Shown: positions 1 through 11,054, counted from the first letter of the stretch. The stretch: DNA of 64,000 nucleotides from Antilocapra americana (GCA_007570785.1 ML660201.1:32177840-32241839), one strand, 5' to 3'. Translations and numbers: made by a program. Notes: a model not told the origin generated them from the letters alone.

Positions 1-490
1 TGAGCAACCCCACTGATACAAACTTGGTCTTTCTCATTTCCTACATGTGGATTTGGGAATGCATGGCCTTTTGACCCACAGCTGCTGAAATTCCTTCTTG
101 CACACAAGTTCCTGGGAGAGAGTCAGGTTATGAAACAAGTGGAAGCAGGGGTCTGAAGAAAGGAATAAGGCTGGAATTGAGTCCAAACTGCAAATATTTA
201 CAGGGTATCTGTGGCCTTTGCAGATCTAAAATTATCTTATGTTAATTAAACTATATTTTGAGAACATTGAATGTCCTGCGTGTGACTTTATTTTCATATG
301 AAATTACTACATTTGTATTCTTCTTCCATGGTAAATTGAGAAGTTTGGTCATTAGATAATCTTTGATATTTCTTTTAGTTATAACATGCTATAAATTTTT
401 TAATGAGGGTAGGTGTAAGAAGAGTGAGTAGGTAACAGAAAAAATGGAATAGGGGAAGCATCTCCTCTTTGTTAAAATATCATTATCCTG
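1..490. other. unassigned AT-rich non-coding sequence
   Basis: I see no exon-like frame, RNA gene or recognisable repeat here. The sequence is AT-rich and CpG-poor like the rest of the window. Confidence 0.5.
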
Positions 491-570
491 GGACTTCCCT
501 GGCAGTCCAGTGATTAAGACTCCACAGTTCCAATGCAGGAGGCATGGGTTTGATCCCTGGGTCAGGAAGA
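491..570 (+). mobile_element. CHR-type tRNA-derived SINE, truncated
   Basis: The segment opens with the typical head 'gacttccctggcagtccag', then 'gattaagactcc', and a box-B-like 'gtttgatccctgg'. This is the sense order of the cetartiodactyl tRNA-Glu-related SINE. The copy stops soon after box B, so its 3' body is missing or too diverged to see. Confidence 0.75.
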
Positions 571-1040
571 AAGTAGTAATCTTGAATTTCTCTCTTCTTC
601 ACTTTTTTGCCCTCAAGAAATTTACTTTTTGGTGCAAAGAGAGGAATCAACAATGATGAACTTCCAGGTTGTGAAAACAGTAGTGCCATCTGGTTAATTA
701 CCTTTTTTGCTGTGTAGATTTCTTCTGTTTTTTCTGGGAAGGAAGTGTTCAATATATACACAATAAATTGCAGGAGTTGTGTGTCTGTGTATATATGATT
801 CAGGTTTGATTTAATCCCTCATTTATGATGGCAGGGATCTGTTTGTGAAATGATGAATTGTAAATGTTCATCTTTTTTCTTTATTTCTGAGATACTAATG
901 AACTTTGCATGTAAGGCTTCCAAATTGTGAGATCCAAAGAAATAAATTAATTCTTTTGTAGAGTAAAATAGAAAATATTAATTATCAGATACCATTCATT
1001 TACTGAGTCCTTAGTGTTTGCCTGCTAAGAGATTTAAATA
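571..1040. other. unassigned non-coding sequence
   Basis: AT-rich sequence with no recognised element. Open frames here are short and partly run into the preceding SINE, so I do not call a gene. Confidence 0.45.
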
Positions 1041-1044
1041 TATC

Positions 1045-1190
1045 ATTTATGCATTCAGCAAATATTTATTATCACTTGGTTTGTGCCAGGTACTGTTATA
1101 AGGTATTGGCTGTTTCCTGATGAACATGACTCAGTCCCTGTCCTTATAGACATTAGGGTAAAGAACAGGAATTAAAATCAGACCCAGAGA
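1045..1190 (-). mobile_element. L2 LINE 3' end (antisense)
   Basis: The order 'attcagcaaatatttatt', 'tgtgccaggtactgtt', 'gactcagtccctgtcctta' is the reverse complement of the L2 3' end. It is strongly diverged, as expected for a mammalian-age relic. Confidence 0.6.
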
Positions 1191-1335
1191 TGTTTCATTG
1201 TCCATGAAAATGATGAAAATGTGGAAGATGAAAGTGATGATGTGACATTGTTGAAATGTGTCCTGGACCAAAAGTACTTTCCTAATTGTTAGCTTAGGAG
1301 TTACAACTATTTCTCAAACTTGTCTTTGATTTTCT

Positions 1336-1680
1336 CTACTGAATAAAAAGTAAGGCCATTTCCTCCCTGTTTAACCTGCTGAGATGGTTTAGTATGGACG
1401 CCTCCCTGTGATCTATGGCTGTCAGCCATTCATCAAGTTCTGATTTGTGAGGTGTGTAACGCTTATTTTTATGGCACAAGCATTTGATCCTCCCACCCCA
1501 TCTGTCATTAAGATCCTTGTTTGGGGATCTTTCACCAGTATTTCTTGTCCATAATTGTCCCTCCAAAGCATAGCTCCCTTTCTGTGATACGACTTCCAGA
1601 TCCCTGATGTTTTAGCTGATATGTAACCCTTGGAGTCTCTGGTGACAGAGAAGGTGAGATACTGTATATACACACTTCAG
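1336..1680 (-). other. unidentified pair of overlapping open frames, possible old coding relic
   Basis: Two minus-strand frames overlap (about 1422-1673 and 1336-1566, 83 and 76 codons). The transition between them could be a frameshift in a once longer coding sequence. The first contains the tract ILVKDPQTRIL; the second contains HKSELDEWL. I recognise no domain. It may be a fragment of an old retroelement or processed gene, or simply chance open sequence. No start context, splice sites or poly(A) tail support a functional gene. Confidence 0.25.
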
Positions 1681-1904
1681 TCCACAGTGGCACGCAGAGG
1701 GTCACTGGGGACTGCTATGATGGTGATAACCACTGCCAACACCACCACCGCCCCTATTGTTAGTACTATATGGGCTTGCTAGTGAATTTTAATTTTTCTT
1801 CTAAGTTTTTTTTATCGTATGGACAAGCCAACAGCTGATCTCCTGTATCTGTTGGGGTTGATAAGGGGAAGAGTATAAGGGAGAGGAGAGACTGTGATAA
1901 AATG

Positions 1905-2030
1905 TGAGATCTGGGGCCTATGAGACGTGCTTCTGCAGCTTATAAGCTGTGTAGTGTTAAGACAAGTTTGGTATCCCTTCTAAGCTGGTTTCCTTATATG
2001 TAAAATGGGGATAATAATAACCATAAAATG
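1905..2030 (+). mobile_element. MIR SINE (sense)
   Basis: Diverged MIR body in sense order: 'agctgtgtagtgttaagac' in the place of the usual 'agctgtgtgaccttgggca', then 'tccttatatgtaaaatgggg' and 'ataataataacc'. It is followed directly by an inverted MIR-like segment. Confidence 0.65.
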
Positions 2031-2235
2031 ATGTTGATTACTTGTTATGAATCAGACATTTTACTCAGATTGTCTACTTCGAACCTTTTAAATAACTCCT
2101 CTTTGAGTTGTAGAAATCGTTATTATTTCCAATTTATATATAATTCTTTACATAGAGAGATTAAGAGCTTTGTCTGTGGACACACAGACAGCATGAAGTG
2201 GGGCTGGGATCAGAACACAGGCAGTCTGGTTGTCC
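2031..2235 (-). mobile_element. MIR SINE (antisense)
   Basis: Reverse-complement MIR order: 'gaatcagacattttactcag', 'agagattaagagctttgtc', 'gggatcagaacacaggcag', 'tctggttg'. It lies tail-to-tail with the sense MIR just upstream. Confidence 0.6.
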
Positions 2236-2388
2236 CAGGTTGTTGTAATACCTGAGACTTTGCACATCACTTCCCTTGGTACATTGTCATGTTTATTCAA
2301 ACTGTAGTATCACGACCACAAACTGGGCTTTCAGCATCAAAGAAAGCTTCTTCCCTCATGGAGGTGGCCATGACTGCTCTCCCTCATT

Positions 2389-2565
2389 TCAGTTCAGTCG
2401 TTCAGTTGTGTCTGACCTATGCAACCCCATGGGCTGCAGTATGCCAGGCTTCCCTGTCCATCACCAACTCCTGGAGCTTGCTCAAACTCATGTCCATCAA
2501 GTCGGTGATGCCATCCAATCATCCTCTGTTGTCCCTTTCTCCTCTTGCCTTCAATCTTTCCCAGG
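2389..2565 (-). mobile_element. BovB LINE 3' end (antisense)
   Basis: Reverse complement of the BovB 3' terminus: 'ttcagttcagtcgttcagtt' start, 'ccatgggctgcagtatgcca', 'tccctgtccatcaccaac', 'gtgatgccatccaatcatc', 'cttcaatctttccca'. It is a short 5'-truncated copy. The open frames across it come from the element and are not genes. Confidence 0.9.
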
Positions 2566-3545
2566 TAGACTGCTCTCTACCCAGAACCCTTACTCCCACC
2601 TTGAAGTTCTTTCTGCCTGCTTTGGGTGGAGGTGGGTCTGATGTTCCAAATTCCTTAACGCAAAGGAAGAATGATTACTTATCTAGTGTGTAACTGTCCA
2701 TCCTGGGACTTCTTGGTGAATTTTAGTCACTTCTTTTCACTCTCTGCTTCCACTTCAATTTCTGGTTTGGCATTAGTGTGTTGAGAAACGTTAGAGGAGC
2801 TTTGCAGCTAGCCTCTGGTTACTCGCTGAGCTTTTGCACCCACAACTAGGTGGCAAACCTGCCAGGTGGGGATACTTTTTGTTTACTGAGAAGCATTTCT
2901 TTTTTTTTCTTAAGGTGGGTTGATGGTATGGAAGTTACTCCAAAGCAAAATCTGTATTGACTTTGATCACTCCACCCCCAGCTGGAGGAGTTATGGCCCC
3001 AGGGGCAGCTGAAACCAGCTCCAGTGAGGTCAATGATGAGGATTTGGGGGAAGAAACTCTCTAGTGCAAAAGTCAGTTCCCACCTTAGCACCTCTGTTCA
3101 TGCCCCCACCTGTTGCCTAGGTGCTGGAGGTGGCTTCTGGTCTGAGCTGGTCACCAAATCAATCCAGACAGCTTTGCGTTGGGCTGTGATGAGGAGCTGG
3201 GTTCTGGGCTATTTGTAAACAGGTTGACAGCATTGAAACAAAGTGTAATATTTAATCCATCACACAGAGCACAGTCATGGTGGCGAGCCTGTCCCATCTC
3301 TGGTGTGATTTGTCCTTTACTTTTATTTTTTCCTTCTCATCTTGTAAACATGAACTCATTTGAGGACTGGAGAGAATGATTATTTTGTCTTTATTTGGGT
3401 GATTAAAGATGGATGTACAGTCTCATATCCAAAGTTTTGATTTGGAATGTGAACCCTGTGAGCTGAGTATTTCATCCAACACCAGGGTGGTTTGACTATG
3501 GACTATGGTTTGTTTTTGTTCTGTTTCTGCAGGTTTTTAGATTCT
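2566..3545. other. unassigned sequence, partly GC-richer
   Basis: No recognised repeat. The part around 2960-3200 is GC-richer than its surroundings and has short open frames on both strands, but no exon-like structure that I can defend. Confidence 0.4.
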
Positions 3546-3546
3546 T

Positions 3547-3707
3547 CTTTTTTTTTTTTTTTAAAAAAAGTTTATTTAATTTATTTTAAAAATATTTTGG
3601 CTGCAAGGTATAGCACGTGGGATCTTAGTTCCCTGAGCAGAAATTGAACCCACATCCTTTTCAGTGGAAGCTTAGAGTCTTAACCACTGGACCGCTAGGG
3701 AAGTCTC
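3547..3707 (-). mobile_element. CHR-type tRNA-derived SINE (antisense)
   Basis: A T run (the reversed A tail) is followed by 'ttggctgcaaggtatagcac', 'gtgggatcttagttccctga', 'cagaaattgaacccacatcc', and 'cttaaccactggaccgctag' ending in 'ggaagtctc'. This is a near full-length antisense copy. Confidence 0.85.
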
Positions 3708-4280
3708 TTATTGGGTTCTTTTCTGATGATCAGAAAGCTTTAGCACATATGTTAACTGAAAATTCAGGTATGTATATTTGGTGGGAAAACACTTTCTCTG
3801 TCTTTTTCTTACCATGCTCATTCCTGAGAGCTAAGACATTTTCTCCCTGGTTGAGGCCTTGTTGACTGAAGCTGGATGCAAGCTGAGATCATCTCTAGGG
3901 AACCAGTCCTCATGGGTGGAAGCGGAGAAAAACACATTAAAATATCTCTGGGCTATTGAGAGCTGCTCATTCTTATAAGGAGGCCTGCTAATGTTTATGG
4001 CCCTGACTAATTACTGGTGTTATTCATCTCAGTTGAGTGTTAGAAGACAGGGAGTTGAACTGTGGAGGGTTTCATCTCTTCTGTGGAATGAATAAACTCA
4101 TATTGGTGGTTATGTCAAAATGCCTTAAAGATGTTTTCTAAGACATTTCCAAGATCATTTTTTTAAATACATTTCAGAGGGAAAAGGGCCCTGTAGGTTC
4201 AGCCACAGAGTGTGTTGATCATTGCATGGATTTTGAATTGAGACCTCCTTTTGAATCTCAGCTCAAACTTGAAGAGGGAT
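3708..4280. other. unassigned non-coding sequence
   Basis: No recognised element and no exon-like frame. Confidence 0.45.
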
Positions 4281-4284
4281 TTTG

Positions 4285-4520
4285 AATTTAACTTAATTTT
4301 TATTTTAAAAAATTAATAAAGCAGTACACATAGATGATTTTAAGAAGTGCAAAGATTTATAACAATAACTTTAGAGTCCCCAGCATCACTCCTCCCTGCC
4401 ATTCAGTGGGATCCCCCAGAGAGTACCATTTTTAACTGTAAGTTTTTCTTATGAAATTTCCCTTTATATTTAGAACTTATATGTTTGTGACTGTTTCTTA
4501 AAGTTTCAAATGTAGGTATC
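4285..4520 (-). mobile_element. probable ancient L1 3'-end remnant (antisense)
   Basis: The run of A/T-rich leader, then 'agtccccagcatcactcctc' and later 'agagtaccatttttaactg', resembles the antisense 3' UTR of old L1M families. Diverged; the family is uncertain. Confidence 0.4.
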
Positions 4521-4648
4521 ATATCTCGTTACCTCTTATTATCCCTTGAAAGGACCTTGAGGTTTGTTTTCTCACTCCACCTAAAAACACAAAATTCTTC
4601 CTCTACCCTCCTAAAATCTACATAGTAGTATCAGCGTATCAGCATTTT

Positions 4649-4715
4649 TGAGTGAGCATTCACTCTTATATAAGTACTTATATAAGTATAAGTACTCTTA
4701 TAGTGTACTATAATT
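4649..4715. repeat. AT-rich palindromic tract
   Basis: The inverted repeat gagtga...tcactc is followed by the 12-bp perfect palindrome acttatataagt within a run of related 'tataagtact' units. The segment could extrude as a small hairpin. I see nothing linking it to an element. Confidence 0.5.
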
Positions 4716-4989
4716 ACAGTGGTTTTTATGGTACAAGTGCTTTGCTTTTTCTGTTGCTTGTTTTTCTTTGTACCCTAATTCTTCATCAAACTCTATACCA
4801 GAACTGAAAAACCTTCCCAACATAGTCAAACCAATCAAATTCTTCAGTTCCTTTAAAAATTTTCTTTGGAGTCCTGTCTCGTGTTGTTTACTGTCTTCCT
4901 GCCCTAATCTTAACTGGGTGTTTTCTGTGTCTGTCCCATACTGTCATCTTGGAATTTCTCTTCCTAAAGTCCTTGAAAGGGAAGGCGTC

Positions 4990-5140
4990 TTAACCCTTCT
5001 CAGTTCTTTTTCTGTGGAATGGGGATAATATTATCTATCACAGGGATATTGTGAGAATTTAAAAAGAGAAATGGAAGGCAGTGGCATGAAATAAAAACTT
5101 AATCAGTGCTAGTTACTGTTATTCTTGTTAAGGAAAAACT
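4990..5140 (+). mobile_element. MIR SINE 3' part (sense)
   Basis: The order 'ctgtggaatggggataatat', 'tatcacagggatattgtgag' is the sense 3' half of MIR, lacking the tRNA-like head. Confidence 0.55.
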
Positions 5141-5189
5141 TTCTCCTCTTCTTTATCATGTTAAATTATGCTCCCTAATCTGCAATGCA

Positions 5190-5350
5190 TCTTTAAGAAT
5201 CAGGTGCATTTTTATAGCTGGAAAAGACCTGAGATATAACCTTTCATTTTGCAGTGAGACCCAGAGTAGATAACGTGTCTCTCCCAAGGCCGTGGTTCTA
5301 GTCAGTACAGAGAGGTGGAGCCATAACTGGATCCCTGCATCTCTAACATT
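5190..5350 (-). mobile_element. possible MIR SINE (antisense)
   Basis: Weak antisense MIR order: 'attttgcagtgagacccaga', 'acgtgtctctcccaaggcc', 'gtggagccataactggatcc'. Very diverged, so the family is tentative. Confidence 0.4.
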
Positions 5351-5474
5351 AGTTATCGTCATGTGTACTTTCCATTTTCTCATGTAGCCCAGTAGCTTGC
5401 AGGGTTTTTTATTTTGTTTTTAATGTGTTATGTCTTAGCCATTTCTTCTTCCTTTGCCTAATGTCTTAATGTAA

Positions 5475-6740
5475 AACAAATAAGTAGTAGCTTTATTGAA
5501 ATACAATTTGAATGTCAATCACTCACTTGAAGTTTATAATTCAGTAGTTTTAGTATATTCACAGAATTGTATGCCATTGCCAAAATCTGACTTAACATTT
5601 TCACCGTCTCAAGAAGAAATTCTGTAGTTTTGCTATTACTCCCCGACTCTTAACCATAGGTAATTACTAATTTACTTTTTATGTCTATAGATTTACTTGT
5701 TCTGGACATTTGATGTAAATGGAACCTACAATATGAGGTCTTTTGTGACTAGCTTTATTTACTTAATAGACTGTTTGCAGAATTCATCTATGTTGTAGCA
5801 GGAATCAATATTTTATTCCTTTTATGGCTAGATCATATTCCGTCATATAGATAGCTATTTTGTTTATCTGTTCATCAGTTAATGGACATATGTTGTTTCT
5901 ACTTTTTGGCCATTATGAATATTGCTACTCTGAATATTCATGTACACATTTTTGTGAGGACGTGTGATTTCATTTCTCTTGGGGACATATCTAGGGCTTG
6001 TATTGTTGGTTCATATGGAACCTCTGTGTTTAACTTTGCAAGGAGTAACCAGACTGTTTTCCAAAGCAGCTATCCTGTTTTCCACTTCCACCAGTGGTGT
6101 AGGAAGGATCGAAATTCTTTACCTCATCGCCAATATGTTAATATCTCCTGTGTGTGACATACACAAACCTTAAGTGTATGGCATGGTATCTTATTATGGT
6201 TTTGGTGCATAGTTCACTGGTGGCTGATGATACTGACCATCTTTTCCTGCATTTACTGCCCTTTGTTCATTGTCTTTGGAGAAATACCTATTCAGATGCT
6301 GTCTCTCCTTTTATACTGTGTTATTTCTCTTATTGAATGGTACAGTTCTTTATATGTTATGGATGTAATTCCCTTACCCGTTGTATGATTTATAAACATT
6401 TTCTCCTTTCTTTTGGGACATATTTTTACTTTCTTGATGGTGGTGTTTTCAGCACAAAAGTCATATTTTTTTCTTCTGTGTTTGTATTTTTGGTTCGTAT
6501 CTAAAAAGGCTTTTACCTAACATGAAGTCATGAGCATTATTTACTCCTGTATCTTCTAAGAGTTCTGTAGTTTTGGTTCTGTCTGTTTGAAGTTAATTTT
6601 TATGTACACTGTGAGGAAAGGATTTTGACTTCATTATTTTGCATAGAGATATGAAATGGCCCCAGCGCCATTTGTTGAAAAGATTATTCTTATTCTAAGT
6701 TGTCTCAGAACCCTTGTCAAAAATCAAATCTACAGGGGTT
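5475..6740 (-). mobile_element. L1M-class LINE-1 remnant (antisense, about 1.25 kb)
   Basis: Read on the plus strand it follows the known reverse order of an old mammalian L1: 'gtagctttattgaaatacaa', 'agtatattcacagaattgta', 'ttctggacatttgatgtaaa', 'tcatcagttaatggacatat', 'ttgccaatatgttaat'-type ORF2 tail, and finally 'gcgccatttgttgaaaagat'. It covers the ORF2 C-terminus and 3' UTR. Small indels and stops throughout show a long-dead copy. The open frames at 5882-6336 are reverse-strand readings of it. Confidence 0.85.
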
Positions 6741-6937
6741 TTGACATACCGTCAGGCTCTCCTGCTCTATTAAAAAGTGTAGATGACTAATGCACTGATG
6801 TGCATGATAATAAAATGAATAGATTTCCCATAATTCTCTTTGTCTGACTCTTTGTGACTAGAGGGAGTAAACATCTTGGAGGAGTGCATTCTTGATCTGA
6901 AAAGGGAGTGTCATAATGTACCAGCTAAAAACCATCA

Positions 6938-7203
6938 TGGCACCCCACCCCAGTACTCTTGCCTGGAAAATCCCGTGGACGGAGGAGCCTGGTAGGCTGC
7001 AGTCATGGGGTCGCGAAGAGTCAGACACGACTGAATGCCTTTACTTTCACTTTTCACTTTCATGCACTGGAGAAGGAAACGGCAACCCACTCCAGTGTTC
7101 TTGCCTGGAGAATCCCAGGAACGGGGGAGCCTGGTGGGCTGCCGTCTATGGCGTTGCACAGAGTCAGACACGACTGACGTGACTTAGCAGCAGCAGCAGC
7201 AGC
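6938..7203 (+). mobile_element. Bov-A2 SINE (tandem Bov-A dimer)
   Basis: Two Bov-A units lie head to tail: each has 'ccagt.ttcttgcctgga.aatcc', 'gagcctggt.ggctgc', and 'agtcagacacgactga'. They are joined by the diagnostic 'ctttcacttttcactttca' linker. The 3' end is an AGC triplet run. An 11-bp target-site duplication with one mismatch flanks it (6927-6937 'aaaaaccatca' and 7204-7214 'aaaaatcatca'). Low divergence suggests a fairly recent insertion. Confidence 0.95.
7186..7203 (+). repeat. (AGC)6 triplet tail of Bov-A2
   Basis: The simple triplet run forms the 3' tail of the SINE. Such tails are a known seed for microsatellites, so its length may vary between individuals. Confidence 0.9.
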
Positions 7204-7214
7204 AAAAATCATCA

Positions 7215-7574
7215 AATGTGCCAGAAAATATGAAGTAGGAATTATTTCTGAGAGTTAGAAAAGAACACAGCGCAGAGTCAGCACAAGCGGCCCAGCTGTG
7301 GACGAGCTGTGCTCCAGCGTTTGCTGCAGATTTCTGCAGGCCTGGGAGCTTGCTCTGGAGCCAGATGCAGAGAGCAGCAGATGCACTTGGCTGTGACTCC
7401 AGTGGATGTACCCTGAGCTACACCATTCCTAGTCCTACACAGAAGGTTTTCTCAGGTCTCAGCCAAGGGACAGATCAGCACTTTGCCTGTGGACAGTACC
7501 AAAGCCCACCATCTTGGCCACTGCCCCGCAACCCTGGAGACCTGTACAGTGAAATGGATTTTGATATTTTTATT
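7215..7574. other. unassigned non-coding sequence
   Basis: Somewhat GC-richer (around 7270-7550) and with an 81-codon plus-strand frame at 7350-7595. I recognise neither a protein domain nor a repeat; chance is the simplest reading. Confidence 0.35.
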
Positions 7575-8050
7575 GTCTTGGTTCTTTTTTATTGAAATCC
7601 GAAATACTGAAAGTACATAAAGGGCAAGAATATTTAATGCAGCTTGACAATCTTTTAACATACGTATTCTTGTGTAGCCATCACCTAGATCAATATGTAG
7701 AACACTGATCAGTGTGTGTAACACAGTATAACACTCCTGAAGGTTCCCTCCTGCCTCTGCCAATTCAGTATTTCTTTCTCAGAGAGGTCACTGTTGCTCT
7801 GGTTTCTTTTACTATACATTTGTTTTGCTGGCTCTTGATATTTGAGTAAGCAAAAACTGTGCTTTCTTATGCCTGGCTTAACTTGTTCACTTATGATTGT
7901 GTGATGCATTCATTTTGTTGTATTAATGTTTCATTTATTACTGCTTCTATAATATGTCCATACCATAATAGATTTATTCATGTTCATAAGCATCTGGGTA
8001 GCTTGTAGTTTGAGGCTATTTTCAATGAGAAATTTCTTTATTTTTGTCTG
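7575..8050 (-). mobile_element. L1M-class LINE-1 3' end (antisense)
   Basis: Antisense order of an old L1 3' end: 'tttttattgaaatccgaaat', 'tgtgtagccatcacctagat', 'aatatgtagaacactgatca', 'aaggttccctcctgcctctg', later 'ataatatgtccataccataa'. Diverged relic. Confidence 0.65.
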
Positions 8051-8364
8051 GCATGATGTTTCAGTAGATAAAAGAAGAACTTGGGTGGATGGTAGATCTG
8101 TATTTGGCTTTAGAAGACACTGCCAAATGGGTTGTAGTATTTGATCCCCTTCTCTTTACATCTGTCTTTGAGCTCTGTGGCTTGGAGTATGTGTTTGTAA
8201 CCTCAAATATATGTAGTTTTGATACAAGAAAGAGGAAGAGAAACTGATGAACAAAGGAGGGAGTTAGAGGGAAGGGGAAATGTGTATTAACAGAAAATAG
8301 TGAAGATAATGGAGAGAATGATGTGGGGACAGTATGATCACAAATTGCAAACATGAGCTTTCAA

Positions 8365-8520
8365 TCTGGATTCAGAATCTATCTCTGCCATTGATTACCT
8401 ATTTAACTTCAGGAAACTTCACTTCTGAGGCATATTTTTCTCACCTGTGAAATGGAACTAACAGTGAACACTGTATGATAGAGTGACTGTGAGCAGTTTA
8501 TGAGGTACTGCCTTAAAGTA
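8365..8520 (+). mobile_element. MIR SINE (sense)
   Basis: Sense MIR order: 'tggattcagaatctatctct', 'gccattgattacctatttaa', 'ctcacctgtgaaatggaac', 'gtgactgtgagcagtttatg'. The next segment is MIR in the opposite orientation. Confidence 0.7.
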
Positions 8521-8705
8521 ACAATATTGACTGAGAACTTCCTATATGCAAGTCACTGTGTTAATGTAATTCTCTAATATAATCTTTATAGCAACCCCAT
8601 GAATTATGTAGTCTTTACCCATTAGGAAGCTGAGGGTTTGAGAGGTTCAGTAACATGCCCCTAGTCATACTATTCATAAGTTAGTAGAGTCAGGACTCTG
8701 ATAGG
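8521..8705 (-). mobile_element. MIR SINE (antisense)
   Basis: Antisense MIR order: 'actgagaacttcctatatgc', 'aatctttatagcaaccccat', 'taggaagctgagggtttgag', 'aggttcagtaacatgcccct', 'agagtcaggactctgata'. Tail-to-tail with the copy at 8365. Confidence 0.75.
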
Positions 8706-9512
8706 TGGACACCAATGTATGGATGGCAGAGACTGTGGAGGGTAGACAATGAAAGACAATAAGCTTGTTTGTAGACATTCACAAATGGAGAACTACTATC
8801 CACATGGGCAGTATTAAACACAAGTACTTCATCCAGGGTTTTCTGGAGTAGTTCAAGATGGAACAATGATAGTGTGGAGTGAAGGACAAAGGAGAGTTGG
8901 TGGATCTCTTTCCATAATATTTAGCCTCATTTTCTTGGCAAGTTTTTGAGTTTCTTTCCCAGCAATCACTAGAAACTTTGCATCAAGGTGATGATAATGG
9001 TCCAGATCACGCCTTCCCCCCACTTCTTCCTGAAGTCCTCTAGCTCTTTCTGAAGTCTCATCCCTCAGTCTGGTCCCAGGTAAAAGTGCCTTCTTATTCC
9101 GTTTTCTCCTGGCTCTACCTGCCATGTTTTGTACTATGTTGGCCTAACACCCTGTTTCTGTTGCTTTCTAAGATCCAACATTTGCCTGCTGGGAAGCACC
9201 CAGGGTTCCGCAATTATTTTTTTTCTTTTTCCTCTCTGTAATTCCTCCATCTCTCGGTGTGTGCTCTTAGCTGGATGGCTTTGCGGTAGTTCCATAACCC
9301 CAGTACTGGAGCAACTCACACATCACAGAGGTGCAGGAAAGAAATGTTAACCCGCCCACCTTCCCCCTCCAAGCTCACCCTTCCCTCAGCCCCACTTCAG
9401 CCATTCAATGATGCCAGATTGATTAGCTTTTCACACTTGTAGGAACATATAAAAGCCTTAAGACCATAGTCTGTCTTCATTTCTTTACTAAAATGGTAGG
9501 GCCTCACTGCGC
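8706..9512. other. unassigned non-coding sequence
   Basis: No recognised repeat. A 90-codon minus-strand frame (8853-9125) is rich in Arg and Lys and shows no domain. I treat it as chance. Confidence 0.35.
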
Positions 9513-9514
9513 AC

Positions 9515-9672
9515 AGCCCAGTTTTCCCCTTCTCTCTCCTCTCCTCTTTCCTGTGTTTTTTCCTCCTTCCCTCCCTTGCTCTCCTTTCTGCCTACTTCCC
9601 TGCATATCCATGCTCTCTCCCTTTTTGGCTCCTTCTGTTTTCCCCTTCATCTCCCCCTCTCCCCTTCTAATT
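9515..9672. repeat. long polypyrimidine tract
   Basis: About 150 bp almost free of purines on the plus strand (for example 'tctctcctctcctctttcc'). The 60-codon frame across it is a low-complexity Pro/Ser/Phe artefact. It looks like simple-sequence drift rather than a splice-acceptor tract. Confidence 0.85.
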
Positions 9673-10390
9673 TGAGTTACGTGCTTAGTTCAGTCATTGT
9701 GTAGAGACCAGGGGGTATAAAGATGCACTGAGACAAGGCCATCACTTTCTAGGAGACCAAGATCTTGCGAGGAGATCGGAGTAAGAATAGTTTATTGTTA
9801 TAAAAGCTTTCTGTCTTTTGGACAGTCCTCTTTACTCACTGAGAATGCAATTGAAGAACCATTGGCGACCCAAACTCCCTTCTCCAGTATTGAATTGACC
9901 TTGGGTCCTGAGAATTAAAAAAAAAATCATATCCCAGTGCTCAGGCAGCCTATTAAATTAAGTCCATTCCTGTCCTTCCCATGTTTGTTTACATTATAGA
10001 CACTTGTCAACATTATAGGCTTCTGTCTACAGTAGAAATAAACTTTCAGCATCATTGGTAGAATAAATAGCTCTTTCTAAGAGGAATTGCATTTAATGAA
10101 GAATGGCTTTCCCAACCTCAGAAGTAACTTGATACATTGTAAGGGTAGCAATCAGTGATTCAATCTATACGTCCAGGTTTGGAATGCAATGCAGATTTCA
10201 TTTTCTGGCTTGAAGAATAGGGGAGATATATTGACACTTTATTACTCTGTGCCCAGTCTTATACTGCATGGTCCACACATGTCTCTCACCCTGTCATTCT
10301 CACCCTCAGACATGAAATAGCCGGCAGTGGAATCGTTTAATTGCAGACAAGAAATGTGAGATGCTAAACAGTAAGGATCTCTATTTCAGT
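9673..10390. other. unassigned non-coding sequence
   Basis: No element recognised with confidence. The part around 9700-9800 has a weak L2-like look. Confidence 0.35.
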
Positions 10391-10394
10391 TTAG

Positions 10395-10665
10395 TTCACT
10401 TAGAAGTATTCATTGGGTGCCTATTGTGTACCAGGCTCTGTTGTAAGACACTTGGAACTCATCATTAAAAAACAAAGAGGCTTGCCCTTAGGCAGTGTAC
10501 ATTCTAAAAAGAGTAGGTAGGTAGGGCAGGATGGATAAAAAACTACAAACATACTCAATCAGAAAATTATAGGATACAGTAGAAGTTGATAAGAAGTGTG
10601 GGGAAAAAAAAGTAGAGCAAGGTAAGGGAATTGAAAGTGGTCAGGGTTTCACAGATTATTGTAGT
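10395..10665 (-). mobile_element. L2 LINE 3' region (antisense)
   Basis: Antisense order 'gaagtattcattgggtgcct', 'tgtgtaccaggctctgttgt', 'ggcagtgtacattctaaaaa', then an A-rich stretch running into 'gaattgaaagtggtcaggg'. This matches the usual order of L2 read backwards. Confidence 0.55.
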
Positions 10666-11054
10666 AAATGAAATAGTGTGAAGAAGGCAAGAATTGAGTA
10701 AAATATGGAAAATATTATCCTATTATCTCATTAAGAGTTGAAAAACTCATCTACCAAGTCTTTGTGGAACTGGGCAATGCAGGAATGGTTCATCCTGTTA
10801 CCCATGCCCCTTAATGGCTTATAGTTTCCCTAGGGAGATCCATTACCCCAGAAAGTGACTGGGTGGCGGAAGGAATAGAGCGGAAGGTTTTTCAGTAGAG
10901 CTCAGAGGACGTGAGACTAGATGTCGGTAAGCACTTCCTGCAGATAAATGCTTAGCACATGTTATGTGGAAATTTTGTGACCAACTTCAAGAGATTTTGA
11001 GCCATTTTTCCGGAATACTAGGAACTTCTCTGGGATTTTAAGTGATGGACCTCT

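Noticed and set aside
2276..2693. Two plus-strand frames of 121 and 134 codons
   Set aside because: They run through the antisense BovB 3' end; the residues match common readings of that repeat.
6916..7182. Four overlapping frames of 72-88 codons on both strands
   Set aside because: All lie inside the Bov-A2 dimer, which keeps frames open in several phases.
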